Positions 1-10,552 of a DNA stretch of 64,000 bases are shown piece by piece. Each line of letters opens with the position of its first letter. Positions within the stretch are counted from its first letter, which is position 1. The notes under the pieces are model-generated. The model had not been told where the DNA came from, did not search any database, and saw only the letters and a program-made list of their open reading frames with translations. Source of the stretch: Sesamum alatum (lineage: Eukaryota > Streptophyta > Magnoliopsida > Lamiales > Pedaliaceae); contig JACGWO010000001.1 in the NCBI GenBank assembly GCA_034509735.1, positions 13,780,854 to 13,844,853 on the forward strand, read 5' to 3'. The position numbers and the translations under genes were made by a program.

Positions 1-1916
1 CTTCCATAACATATATTGATGGCAATCTTTCCGTAAGCTGTCTCAAACACTGGATGCCCAGTATTTCCTTCCATATAGTATGTACTTTCATTGAAGTCCC
101 CGACTCTGGGTATATGATTCTGCAAAAGCAATTACAACAATGTTAGAACTGTTACTCAGATGCATAGAACATTCACACTAGATTCATGATGGCATTACCT
201 TCCTATGCTTTCCGATTATGTTACCATTATTTCCAATTACTACAGCAGTATTCCAGATTGTCTCCCCATGTTTAATATCCCTTTCAAGAATAGGACTAAT
301 TATAACCATGTTGTATTTCCGAGCAAACTCTTGAAGAAATTGTGTTGATTCTCCATCTACTGGCTCTGCAAATTCACACCACTTCTTCTCACGAGTGCAA
401 AATGCAAATGGCATTATCCACGCCTCCTGAAATAATGATTTTAGGGTTAATCTTTTCCAACCAAGGTTAATTCATAAAAGCCAGTAAATTTCATGGCAGA
501 ATACCTGTAAACATAATATGTTGACTCCCGAAGCACCTGCGGCTTCAATAATAGGCGCCAATTTCTGAAAGATGCCCCTTTTTTGGTCCAACAGTGGTGC
601 TATTGTTGGAAGAGCGATAGAATTCTGAATCAGACCCACCCTCACGATGCGAGGTTCTCTCAGCGACTCCTTTTCAGCAAGAAAAGAAAATGCCTGCATT
701 TGGCAAAAGAAATAACAATCCGTAATGCAGAAATAAGAACATAATATAAGAAACAAGTGGTTCTTCTCAATACTTTTGACAGTAATTAAAATCCAAAAAC
801 TTGTGAAGTTCCAACACATTCAACAATATAAAGAAAGTAACTCTTGCTCTGCTAGGACTCACTAGAATTCATAAGAACAGGTAACCATGTAAGATATAAT
901 GTAAGCATTACTTCCATTAATGGTATCAAATATACATTGACGAAACTATCCTATGAACAGGGAAGCAAATAAATATATATGAACAGTACGATGAGTCAAA
1001 TCTTGTAGCATATTGTAGATCATGCACCTCATATGTGAACTTATAGAAGCGCCGGACCAAACATAAAGTACTTTAGATTTTTCTTGTTTTTATCAATCTC
1101 CAGGAAAAAAAGAACACTATCAAACGATAGCGCTCGCATTATCCTTTCAAATTATACAAGAAGTGTTAATCAAAGTAAACCATTCCATCGGGAAAGGAAC
1201 ATACGCCACTAATCTAGTTTAGGCACATCGTCATCAACAATCCGACAGCTTGTGTTACTCAATCATCCGATCAAGCACAAAATAATTCTTAAAAGACTCA
1301 CATCTTCATAAATATTTCTCTGCTCTTATACAAAACGAACTTAAAAACTAAAATTACCTGTAGATCAAAATCATGTTTAGAAGAGAGGGACTTGGCGGGT
1401 TCAGGGATAGCAATAGTGTCAAGAGCTCTTCCACAGTTTAGCCCAAGAAGTAATCGGCTGACTTCCTGTTACGAAAACAAAAAAACAAAACAATTAAAAT
1501 AACCGCATAATCTTTCAAAACACTGCAAACATCATAAGTCAGTCCATCCAGGTCGAAACGATCGTTGTTCATCTGACGAACTGTAGTATCCAACTCAAAA
1601 TCATATCAGAAATACAGCAAACAAGTAAAGAGATTCAACATTAAAAAAAAAAAAAACCTGAATCAGTAACCAAAATCACAAAATCTTCGTTGGACTTACC
1701 AACACATAAACCCATTCCACCCACCAAAAATTAATAATTATACAAACATAATAACGATGAAAAAACAAAAATGGGCGATAATTTGACCTGAAAAAGCTGG
1801 GGAGAGAGTGAAGATTGGAGGAGTCGGTGCAGAGAATCGAAGCCACAAATGGAACCGTCTTTTGCCACATCCTTTTTCCCGTTATCAACAGTGATTTCAT
1901 CTCCCTTTCTCTCCAT
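1..1916 (-). CDS. PYD3: beta-ureidopropionase (N-carbamoyl-beta-alanine amidohydrolase), 5' part
   Basis: Third enzyme of reductive pyrimidine breakdown: it hydrolyses N-carbamoyl-beta-alanine to beta-alanine, CO2 and ammonia, probably in the cytosol. Five exons can be read on the minus strand: 1916-1788, 1465-1358, 693-505, 426-199 and 119 to beyond position 1. All introns are phase 0 with GT-AG ends. They join into about 257 residues of a protein normally near 400 aa, so the C-terminal third lies outside the window. The nitrilase-superfamily Glu-Lys-Cys triad is visible: Glu in LCLQEAW, which spans the exon 3/4 junction, Lys in [12 protein letters not shown], and Cys in NICYG at positions 9-11, right at the edge. 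The start ATG at 1914-1916 begins [10 protein letters not shown], followed by a Ser/Leu-rich N-terminus usual for plant PYD3. No frame break is seen. The family call is secure; the gene symbol follows the Arabidopsis name. Confidence 0.95.
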
Positions 1917-3124
1917 TTCTTTCTTATTGGATCGCGCGAAGACGAGTGCGTTGATGGGATGAGCTGATCTGAAAAGGAGAGTCTGTCAGTTTGAATATAT
2001 ATCTATAATTTTCCATGAATTATATGTACTAATACTATATCTATATATCTATATATCTCTATATGTATATTATTATATAAAAGAAATATTTTTTTCGTAA
2101 CAAATATCAATTAATAACACACAACATTATTTTTTTGTAATATCAAAAATAACCCTCAACTAATATGATAACTATTTTATTCAACTTCTCAAAGTTTATA
2201 TTAATTGATAATTAGTTTTTTCTTTTTTTTATCGTGATGTGTAGTTTATATTATTTTACTCTTATTTATAATATATTTTAAAATGTAAAAAATTATGTAT
2301 TATACGCACGTATGAATGGCGTGCCACGACGGTTAGTCTATATAAAAACGAAAGACTTTTCACACTCACAAACGACGATTAACGATGTTGTTGCACCAAA
2401 TTTATGTAAAGTCAAATATACCCTTTAATCGATAAGGTAACTAACTTATTAACTTTCAAATTTTATATTAATTATTAAATTAATTTTTTTTTATTTTTTT
2501 AATATAATACATTAATTTAAATAACATCACTTTTATTTATAATATATTTTAAAAAATAAAATATTATTTATTATATGTACATAGAATTTATATGTCATAA
2601 TTATTAATAATATATATATTATATGCCACCATTTGCAGGGAATCCCGCACAAGATTTCCAACTTACCTACTAATTTCTCAATAATATAAAGCAATGATCG
2701 TGTTCCCATAAAATATATTTTAAAGATATTCTGCAAAGCTGTCAATTTTCTCTTTTTTTTTTTTTCTTTTTTTCTAATGAGTTTGAGTTTTTTTTAGAAG
2801 ACCACCGTAAAATGTGGATATGCGCATAATTTTTGATAATATTTTTATAGCACACAATGTCTGTGTACATAATTTTTAATAATTTTTTTATTTAATTGAA
2901 AATTATAATTTGTTCTTATATATTAAAATATGTTATTACTTTATAACCTCATACAGAAAAATTATCTAATAATTTTTTCTAATGCATTAATTATCAATAC
3001 ATATTTTACTCAAACTAAATTAATAATTAAAATTTTGTACAATATACAATATATTGATAACGATGATTATATATACGCTTGCAACAGAAACACTAATATG
3101 TTATTTCTATTCCAATTAAAATAA
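1917..3124. other. A+T-rich PYD3 upstream region
   Basis: No gene is visible. The first ~60 bases are presumably PYD3 5' leader. Two diverged direct copies of an A+T-rich segment occur at about 2140-2300 and 2395-2570. Each has a phrase meaning 'ATAACCCTCAAC/ATACCCTTTAAT...', then T-rich sequence, then TTATTTATAATATATTTTAAA. They look like decayed transposon debris. Short ORFs here have no family features. Confidence 0.5.
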
Positions 3125-3623
3125 GGGTTAATTATATTTAGACCCCCTCTGAAAATGCATAATTACACTTTCCCCCAAAGAAGTTTTGAAATTACATTTA
3201 CACCCCCTTTAAAAATTCTTTGTTTACACCTGACCTCCATTCGTTAAAGTTTGGGCGGAAAATGTTCATTTCAACAAAAATAATTACATAAATTTTCAAT
3301 TTTACCTCTCATTTAACATTCTCGTGCAATAATTTTGTACTTATAAGTAAAAAAATATAATAATATTGGCTTCACTCCATACATATACGTTACACTTATC
3401 CTCTTATAAGTACAAAAATATACATGAGATTGTTAAATAATGGAAAAAATTGAAATTTTGTGTAATTATTTTTGTTGACGTGAACATTTTTCGTCCAAAC
3501 TCTAATGGATTGGGGTCAGGTGTAAACAGAGAATTTTCGGAGGGGGTGTAAGTGTAATTTCAAAACTTTTTTGGGGAAAAGTGTAATTATACATTCTCAG
3601 AGGGGTGTAAGTGTAATTAACCC
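3125..3623. mobile_element. MULE-like foldback MITE, family GGGTTAATTA
   Basis: A 499-bp element made of two long inverted arms. The left arm starts GGGTTAATTATATTTAGACC and the right arm ends with the diverged complement ending AATTAACCC. It is bracketed by a perfect 9-bp direct repeat, TTAAAATAA, at 3116-3124 and 3624-3632. A 9-bp TSD with long TIRs is typical of Mutator-like elements. There is no coding capacity. A second copy lies at 46243-46741. Confidence 0.9.
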
Positions 3624-3632
3624 TTAAAATAA

Positions 3633-4833
3633 ACTTAAACAAAATTGGAGTAAATTTAATTTTTTTTAGGACATGTAATTGCATGAAATTAATTTTTTAA
3701 ATGAACATAATTGAATAATTAATTTAATTACATGAGTTGGGAAGTTGAAAGGCATTTTTTGTATTATAATAATTTGGTATAGTGGTATAAAAACTATCAA
3801 TTTGTGTCTATAAGACCCCTTTTCTTTATAATAGTATAGATGATTATGGTGAATTTTAATGTTTTAAATTAATGAACCGCAGTTTGAATTTAACATATTG
3901 TACTCAAATTAGTAAACGTGACACATTGTATGTACGTGCACAAGTTTTAAAAATGAATTGACATAAAATATTTATATAAATTGTATTATTAATTTTTGTA
4001 AAGTAAAAAATGTACCTAAAAATATATATTAAGACAATAAGTTAATATAAATATTTTGATTTATAAAAATAATATTGACAAACAAATATAATAATATTGA
4101 AGAAATCAAAAAATGCACGAGGAAAAAAAAAGTAATTACCAAAAGATCGGTATAAAAATCATGATAAATGGAGGAGTTAAAATAATTTAATTAATTTAAA
4201 ATTTTAAAATAAACTATAGACAAAAATTAAGTGAAACACCAAACCGGCAGTCTCACTTAATAGTAAAGTAAAAAATAATAAAATATAGATTATGCACAAG
4301 ATGGAATATGTTTCAATATATAAAGTCATGAGTGCGAACCCTACCAATGCGTGAAATGTTGTCTACTGTATAGTATGTGTGATATTTCTATTGTAAGAGT
4401 TCATCTTGTTTAGATGAAATTTATTGATATTGTTGATTAGTATATGATTGTTGTAGTTGTCTTTGTTAGATTGACACTCGAGAGAAATGATTATAATCAA
4501 TTCATTTTAAATAATAATAGTTCATCGCTTTCAGTTCAAAAATAAAAAATAAAAAGAATTGAGCCCTTCAAAAAACTACTTTAGGTAGACAAATGTGGAA
4601 TGACCACAATACCCTTGCTTAAACTTTTTTTTCATAATTAATCATTTAATTAATTAATCACTTATATCAATTACTTTTTCATGTTAAATTCAAACTGATC
4701 AAATCTGGTATATTAAATTAATCTTAAACGTATATGAACAAAAATATATTGATGTAATTAATTAACTAAAGAGATAGTTTTTTGTAGAATAAATAAGCAT
4801 AGCTAATGGTTTATTGTGGCTATAAACAAGAGT
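3633..4833. other. A+T-rich intergenic DNA
   Basis: No gene, RNA or clear repeat structure was recognised. Only stretches of A/T homopolymer and short ORFs without motifs are present. Confidence 0.5.
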
Positions 4834-4900
4834 GGCTTATTTAATTATTTAATGTAAAATAAAAAAAAACAGAAATAATATAAAATTAAAATGACTAACA

Positions 4901-5012
4901 AAGTCAAACTCTAGGAGTTCGACTTTCAATTATCGAAAGTCGAACTCCCAGAGTTCAACTTTAATTTTGTTTTAAAATTTTAAATTAAAGTCGAACTCTT
5001 AGAGTTCGACTT
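4901..5012. repeat. left subterminal palindromes of the MULE
   Basis: Three units of an imperfect palindrome, roughly AGTCGAACTC-TAG-GAGTTCGACT, at about 4901-4925, 4935-4960 and 4987-5012. They match the units at the other end of the element. Clustered subterminal palindromes are often transposase-binding sites; that role is inferred. Confidence 0.8.
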
Positions 5013-5189
5013 GTAATTTTTATTTTAATTTTAATAATATAATTTTACCTTTAATAACAATTTAAACATTATAGTTATAAATTTAAATAATAATTATATT
5101 CCTTAATAAATTTAATATTTGCACACAAAAAATTTAGAAACTAATTTATTGAAAAAAATACAATTAACTATTACAAATATTATTTATCT

Positions 5190-5830
5190 TCTACGGCCCC
5201 TCACTGACATATCAGCTTGTCTTGAATTGCTCTTCCTTTGTTGGGGTTGTTGTTTCTCACGCGTTTATGACCAATTCATCTCATTTTGAATTTGTAATGT
5301 TTGGCTTCAATCAGGACGAATAATTCCACGAAAAGTAGTATCGTGGACCAACTCAAATTCTAGAACATCCCACTAATCTTCCGTCATCAAAGAATGAAAA
5401 GACTTAGAATATGTCTTTTTGTAAGCCATTAAATCATAATAATCCTTAACAATTGATGACATGCTAATCATGTATGCAACGCATACCTTGTGAGCATGAG
5501 GGCACGAGATGCCAAATTGACTTCAATTGCCACATGCACATTCTCGTGTGGTAATTTTGATGATGTGGGTGTTGAATCCATGCCCATGCTGTCGTTTTAT
5601 GACGACTGAGGCAAGCTGTTGATATTGGTTGTATTTCATTAATGCATGTTCAACACTTTTTTTGGACCAAGTTTGAACAATTTGTATGCATAATCCGTTC
5701 AGAGTTGATTGTTGCTTAACATGACAGTACTCTTTGTCATCCTCACACGAAAATAATGGACTAAACGAGCAAACATTATTTCCACTATTGCAGTCATGGA
5801 CAAGCAGCGAGACCTTCCAAAACTCTATTG
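5190..5830 (-). pseudogene. mudrA-type MULE transposase, C-terminal remnant
   Basis: Minus-strand fragments match the C-terminal third of MULE transposases. One reads TAIVEIMFARLVHYFRVRM. After a frameshift comes the SWIM zinc finger, CACGN-x-SQFGISCPHAHKVC (the Cys and His ligands CxC...CxH are present), followed by YYDLMAYKKTYSKSF. The conserved Trp after CACGN is a TGA stop, and at least one frameshift separates the two blocks. The catalytic DDE domain is not recognisable. It is therefore dead, but it identifies the surrounding element. Confidence 0.8.
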
Positions 5831-6254
5831 ATGCACTCTGATATATGGTTGTGAGAATACCACACCGCCATCAGCCACGTGAGAAGCTGTCCATTTTTCG
5901 TTTTCAATCTGGTCTAAGTATACAAACGTTTCTAACACCAAGTACACAAGTTTATATTATTTTACTGATTTGAACTTGGTCACGTATCACTCCAATAACA
6001 AATGGTTTTGGTGCTGAACGTGTACTAACGAGACAAATTTATAATAATTAGTTCCTCTTAATACCACCGTATGGTGCAACGTTGAACAAAAAAAATACAC
6101 ATTCACTCGCACTATACGGTGGGTCGTCAGGGTATTTAGAGATATGCTAAATAGTATGACGGCTGGTCAGCTATAAAACACTCATAATTACGCACATTTA
6201 TTTATGAATAGTAATCACGCACTAATTTACATCATTGCATTTATTTCAATTTCT

Positions 6255-7336
6255 ATGGCAGCCATATGACATGGACTTGGATAAAATTGTAGCCCACGCA
6301 GATTAGTTCAACCCCCAATTGTAGACCTCAACATATCCTCTAATCTTTTGTGGCATTGTGGAAATGCATCATACTGAACGACTACTTCGCTAATTCGAAA
6401 TAAGGAAAGACATTCCACAAGTTCCAGACGGTTCGGACATGAAGCTTCATAACATCTACCGTAGAGCACGTGGGAGCACAGACTGGGATACTTATCACGC
6501 ACTATACGTCAGTAGATGGCAAAGACGACATGAAATGATTGATTTGCGTCGACCACCCATTTCGTCGAATCATCTTCTGATATACATGTGGAAAGTGGGT
6601 TCCAACCGAGACATGCATCAACTAGACAATGTGTGGTATGTTGTGCAATAAAACATAATTCATGTTAGACACATTTTTTTTACATTTAAATTCACTATTT
6701 TCTACGTACTTTAGGTCGAACAGGTGAGGTCCCTTCAGTTAAGTTGTGATCCTATACCAAACGATGTCGAAGGGTTAACCCAAACGATTGAGCGGGTCAA
6801 GGTCGAATTAGATCATGTTTATGACATGTTTAATTCTCTTCCGATAGAGAATATGGCCGAAAACGCCCCGACCACATCTACATACAAATGAGAAGCCGTA
6901 GCATATGTCTACTAGTTCAGTTGAAAGTGATGATATTGTTGGAGTAGATATAGCTGGTCCATCTACAGTGCACACACCTCAACATTTACATCAAGATTGC
7001 AACGTGCCTCAACCACCACAACAAAGTGATTGGTTTGATTTAGCTCCATACATTGCAAGCCAACCACAAGCTTATTACGGACAGGTTGATCTTGACCTTA
7101 GCCTTGGCATGAGTCAAACATATACACCAAAGTATAACGTTTCACCAATTCTATTTTCATCATTTGGTGCATATCATGATTATGTGGAGTCAAGTTCTAC
7201 AACATCATCAAGTCGGTTGTATATTAATGCCGATAATAATGATAATGTGCAAAATGAGACAACACAGAATGTGGGTGAAGAAATAAGAATACCTCGATGC
7301 CAACGGGATTGGCGCACTTGTGGGACGACCGGTTAG
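6255..7336 (+). pseudogene. plant mobile domain (PMD, aminotransferase-like) protein remnant
   Basis: The 6255-6651 segment encodes the C-terminal half of a plant mobile domain: VEMHHTERLLR, then DIPQVPDGSDMKLHNIYRR, then STDWDTYHALYVSRWQRRHE. Stops occur upstream (for example after AHAD and LLR). After a short intron-like gap, 6718-6890 gives VEQVRSLQLSCDPIPNDVEG. An open frame of 143 codons at 6905-7336, rich in Ser/Thr/Gln/Asn, resembles the low-complexity tail of MAIN-like and PP7-long-form proteins. PMD genes are known passengers of MULE and other plant TEs. The host copies silence TEs, but this one is broken. Confidence 0.65.
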
Positions 7337-7528
7337 TTTTAGGAATTGTAAATATTGTAATTTTTTGTGTAAATATTAAATTCATTAAGAAATATAATTA
7401 TTAGTTAAATTCATATTATAATATTTAAAATTATATTAAGAAATATAATTATTAGTTAAATTCATAATTATAATATTTAAAATTATATTATTAACGGTAA
7501 AATTTATATAAGTATAAAATTAAAATTG

Positions 7529-7653
7529 AAGTCGAACTCCAAAGTTCGACTTCAATTTTTTTAAAAGAAATTGAAAGTCGAACTCTAGGAGTTCGAGAAT
7601 TTGACTTCCATGTAAGATAATTCTTTTTGAAATCGAACTCTAGGAGTTTGACT
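7529..7653. repeat. right subterminal palindromes of the MULE
   Basis: Three units of the same GTCGAACTC/GAGTTCGAC palindrome at about 7529-7553, 7574-7597 and 7630-7653, mirroring the three units at the left end. This supports both ends belonging to one element. Confidence 0.8.
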
Positions 7654-7930
7654 TATATAAAATTTGTTATCCAAGTTATTTTAATATTCTTTTTATTAGT
7701 TTATTTTTTATTAAAATATTAAATAAGCCCATAAACAGTTTTCCTAAGATTTTTTGAATCTTAATATATAATACAGAATAAATATATAAAAAAATGTATG
7801 TTAAAACAGTTATTTTAAAAATATTTTCTTGTTTTCTTTTAAAATTCACTGGCATACTCTTCACACGTTCAAGTGAAACATTCATATACAAGATGGTTAA
7901 GCATAGAAGCCGTATAGTTACTGAACAAAA

Positions 7931-10089
7931 TTGAACGGAAATTACACTGCGCCGGATCTCGCTCCTCCGGCAACGGCTGCCGGCGGCGTCATCGCCTCCA
8001 CACCTCCTCACCAGCCGCCGAAGTTTCTGGCCGCCATGCTCCCGCACGCTCCTCCGCACCACCAGTGTGTGTTTTTGCACACACCAACGCCGTCTCCGCC
8101 ATCAGCCTCCGTCTCCGACAACCACCTCCACCACCACTCTCCCCGCCCTCCGGCTACCCTTCGCCTGAAAACCCTCCCCCTTTCATGCCGCCACGCACCG
8201 CCGGACGCGCCTGTACGCACTGACACCGTCAGTGCGTGTGAACTCTGGCTTCTCCGATGCTGTTGCCGGCGTTCACTCCGGCAATGCTGCAGATGGCCTC
8301 CTCCTCAACCGCTGGTTCGTCTTCCAATGTCGGTCGTCCCGACTAGCAATAAAACTTTCCTCCCGATGCAGCTACAGTGATACCAGAATATGCAAATTGT
8401 CCAACACCAGCGGACCCCGCTCCATCTCCGACACCAGCTGCTCCTCCGATGAAAAGAAGCTACTCCAATGTTGTTCAACACAACTCAACAACCAACCTTC
8501 AATTTGATCCAAACCGTGCAGCGAAGAAGACATTTCGCGAAGATGAATGTGGAACCATGGGTAAGGTCTCCTCATTCAAAGGAGACCTAGGTATTACCTT
8601 TTCTAACTTCGAAATTGCTACACTTGCCGAACGTTTAAAATATGCTATTGTTGGCAAATTCTTCCATGAACTGCCCAACCATACTTTCTTAAAAATTGTA
8701 TTGCGACATTGGGATTGCGTGGTTTTGTGTCCATTGGTGCTATCAATGTTAAGCATGTTCTCATTCACCTATCACATGAGGAAGATTACTCACGTTTAAG
8801 GCTTAGGGGAGAATGGACATTTGACACTTTTTATATGCGTGTCTTTAAGTGGACACCGACCTTTAATCCCACATTGAATCATCCATTGCTCCAGTTGGAT
8901 TAAATTTTCTGATCTGCCTTGTCATTTATTTGAAAAAAGAGCACTATTTAGCATTGCTAAGTTGATTGAAAAACCACTGCGCATGGACGAACCTACTGTT
9001 GATTTAACTAGACCCAGCTTAGCTCATGTCTGTGTTGAACTGGATTTAACTACTATTAAAACTCAATTTGGCTTTCTTGAATTTGAAGACGTTACCATTA
9101 GGCAACCTGTCATATATGAAACTGCCCCTTGTGTAAACATGTTGGGCATGAACAAAAATATGTGCTCTTTAAAGCCTAAGAACAACAATCTTAATATAAC
9201 ACAAGCTGCTCATACGAATAATGCTACTAGGAAACCAAACCATGGAAAAAACAAAGGCAAAAAGTCATGTTTAAATAATTGAAACACAATGATCCTATAT
9301 TTGTTGTTAACCATGATGATGCACTTGCTCGTGGCTTGATTGTAGCTAAGAAGGTACAGGAACAAAATATTGGCAACAAGGACAAGGAGCTTGCTAGCGA
9401 GGATAATACCCGACCAGAACAAGAGTTGATTGACGGTAATATCACGATGGAGAAACAGAAGGAAACTGGAACTCACAACCAGATCACAAAAAGGTCACAC
9501 ACAAACCGAGGAAGAAAGTGAGGGTTTCAACTACGAAGACCCCTTACTTACGTCCCTTTCGGACAAATATTGGGAGGCCAAAACTCTGACCAAGGAAAGA
9601 ATAGACGAGGATGTTTTTGAAGATATTGAAGCAATCAATTTCATAATGGAGTTTCAAGCACAATCCACTACCCAGAGGAACTTCAACACCAACCCAAATC
9701 AGCTCTCCTCATCCTATATAAGGCACCCCGAAGCAAGGCCGGAAGAGAAGATCGATGAACCGGAAAAAGGGGATTGCATACCAACTTCCAATAGATTCTA
9801 GCTACTTGAAGATTTATAAGCAGACACCACTAATTTGGAAGCTTGTGTCCAACCAATCTCTAACACGGACACAGACACGGTGTACACTACACAGGAGCTA
9901 CGCAATAACGGACAACCTGAAAATGTACCACCTCCCTTCTATTGGAGACCTTTCTGCTTGAATCGGCAGAAAACCAAAGACACAAATGACACAACTCAAG
10001 TGAGGATGCCACCCCTTCCCACAAAACAATTGCTCCGCCCAACAAAGGTAAAAAGGCGAAAGGTAATAGCTCTCCAAAAACTCTCCTAA
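7931..10089 (+). pseudogene. LINE ORF1 (DUF4283 / zinc-knuckle nucleic-acid binding protein)
   Basis: The N-terminal ~150 codons are Pro/Ser/His-rich, usual for plant LINE ORF1. From about 8377 the DUF4283 region is recognisable (SYSNVVQHN, then GDLGITFSNFEIATLAERLK). After frameshifts near 8695 and 8900 it continues with FKWTPTFNP, FEKRALFSIAKLIEKPLRMD and SLAHVCVELDL. Then comes a degenerate CCHC knuckle (APCVNMLGMNKNMC), in which the second Cys and the His have been lost. The highly charged C-terminus runs to about 10089, just before ORF2. It would coat the LINE RNA in a cytoplasmic RNP. Confidence 0.8.
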
Positions 10090-10124
10090 AAAGGAGTACA
10101 AGGTCCACTTCCTCCTTTTTTTAA

Positions 10125-10552
10125 ATGATTAAAATCCTTATTTGGAACATTCGTGATATTGGAAAGCTTCAAAATAAAAAATTCTTTGTGATTTGATTTC
10201 CGAGCATAAACCAGACATTTTGGTACTTTTGGAACCATTTATGCAACTTAATGAACACTTCTTCACTCGCATGCTAGGATTTAGCTCTGTTGTTGCTAAC
10301 CTCAATAATAAAATTTGGTGATTTTACTCTCAAGCCGTTAGTGTGAATGTCCTTAGGGACAATCATCAATTCCTTCATGTCAGCATAACATCAGGGCTAA
10401 TTCCTGAAACAATTTGATGCACCTTTGTTTACGCTAAGTGCAATAGAACTCCAAGAAGGCTTCTATAGGAAGAACTTAACATTCTGGCCACAGAGGAGAT
10501 GCCTTGGCTTATAGGTGGAGACTTCAACACCTTTTCGACAGCTAATGAGAAC
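10125..10552 (+). pseudogene. LINE ORF2, 5' part of the AP endonuclease domain
   Basis: Starts with ATG at 10125 (MIKILIWNIRDIG, the NxRG-like start of the apurinic endonuclease domain with Gly changed). It continues in broken frames through LVLLEPFM and WLIGGDFNTF, the conserved GDFN motif, to the hAT insertion point. A stop replaces a Trp codon near 10319. The reading frame resumes exactly after the hAT at 14756. Confidence 0.85.

Larger units (their letters stand above)
4834..7729. mobile_element. Mutator-like element with transposase and plant-mobile-domain gene
   Basis: A ~2.9-kb element. The left end begins GGCTTATTTAATTATTTAAT. The right end is its diverged complement, ending TTAAATAAGCC at 7729. 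Both terminal regions carry the same palindromic subterminal units (AAGTCGAACTC/GAGTTCGACTT). Inside are a minus-strand mudrA-type transposase remnant (5190-5830) and a plus-strand plant mobile domain gene (6255-7336). ATAAACA occurs just outside both ends (4822-4828, 7731-7737) and may be part of the TSD, although five extra bases lie on the left. The element is decayed, with stops in both genes. Exact ends are uncertain by some bases. Confidence 0.75.

Noticed and set aside
8008..8226. Gly/Trp/Arg-rich minus ORF
   Set aside because: Antisense of the proline-rich LINE ORF1 start.
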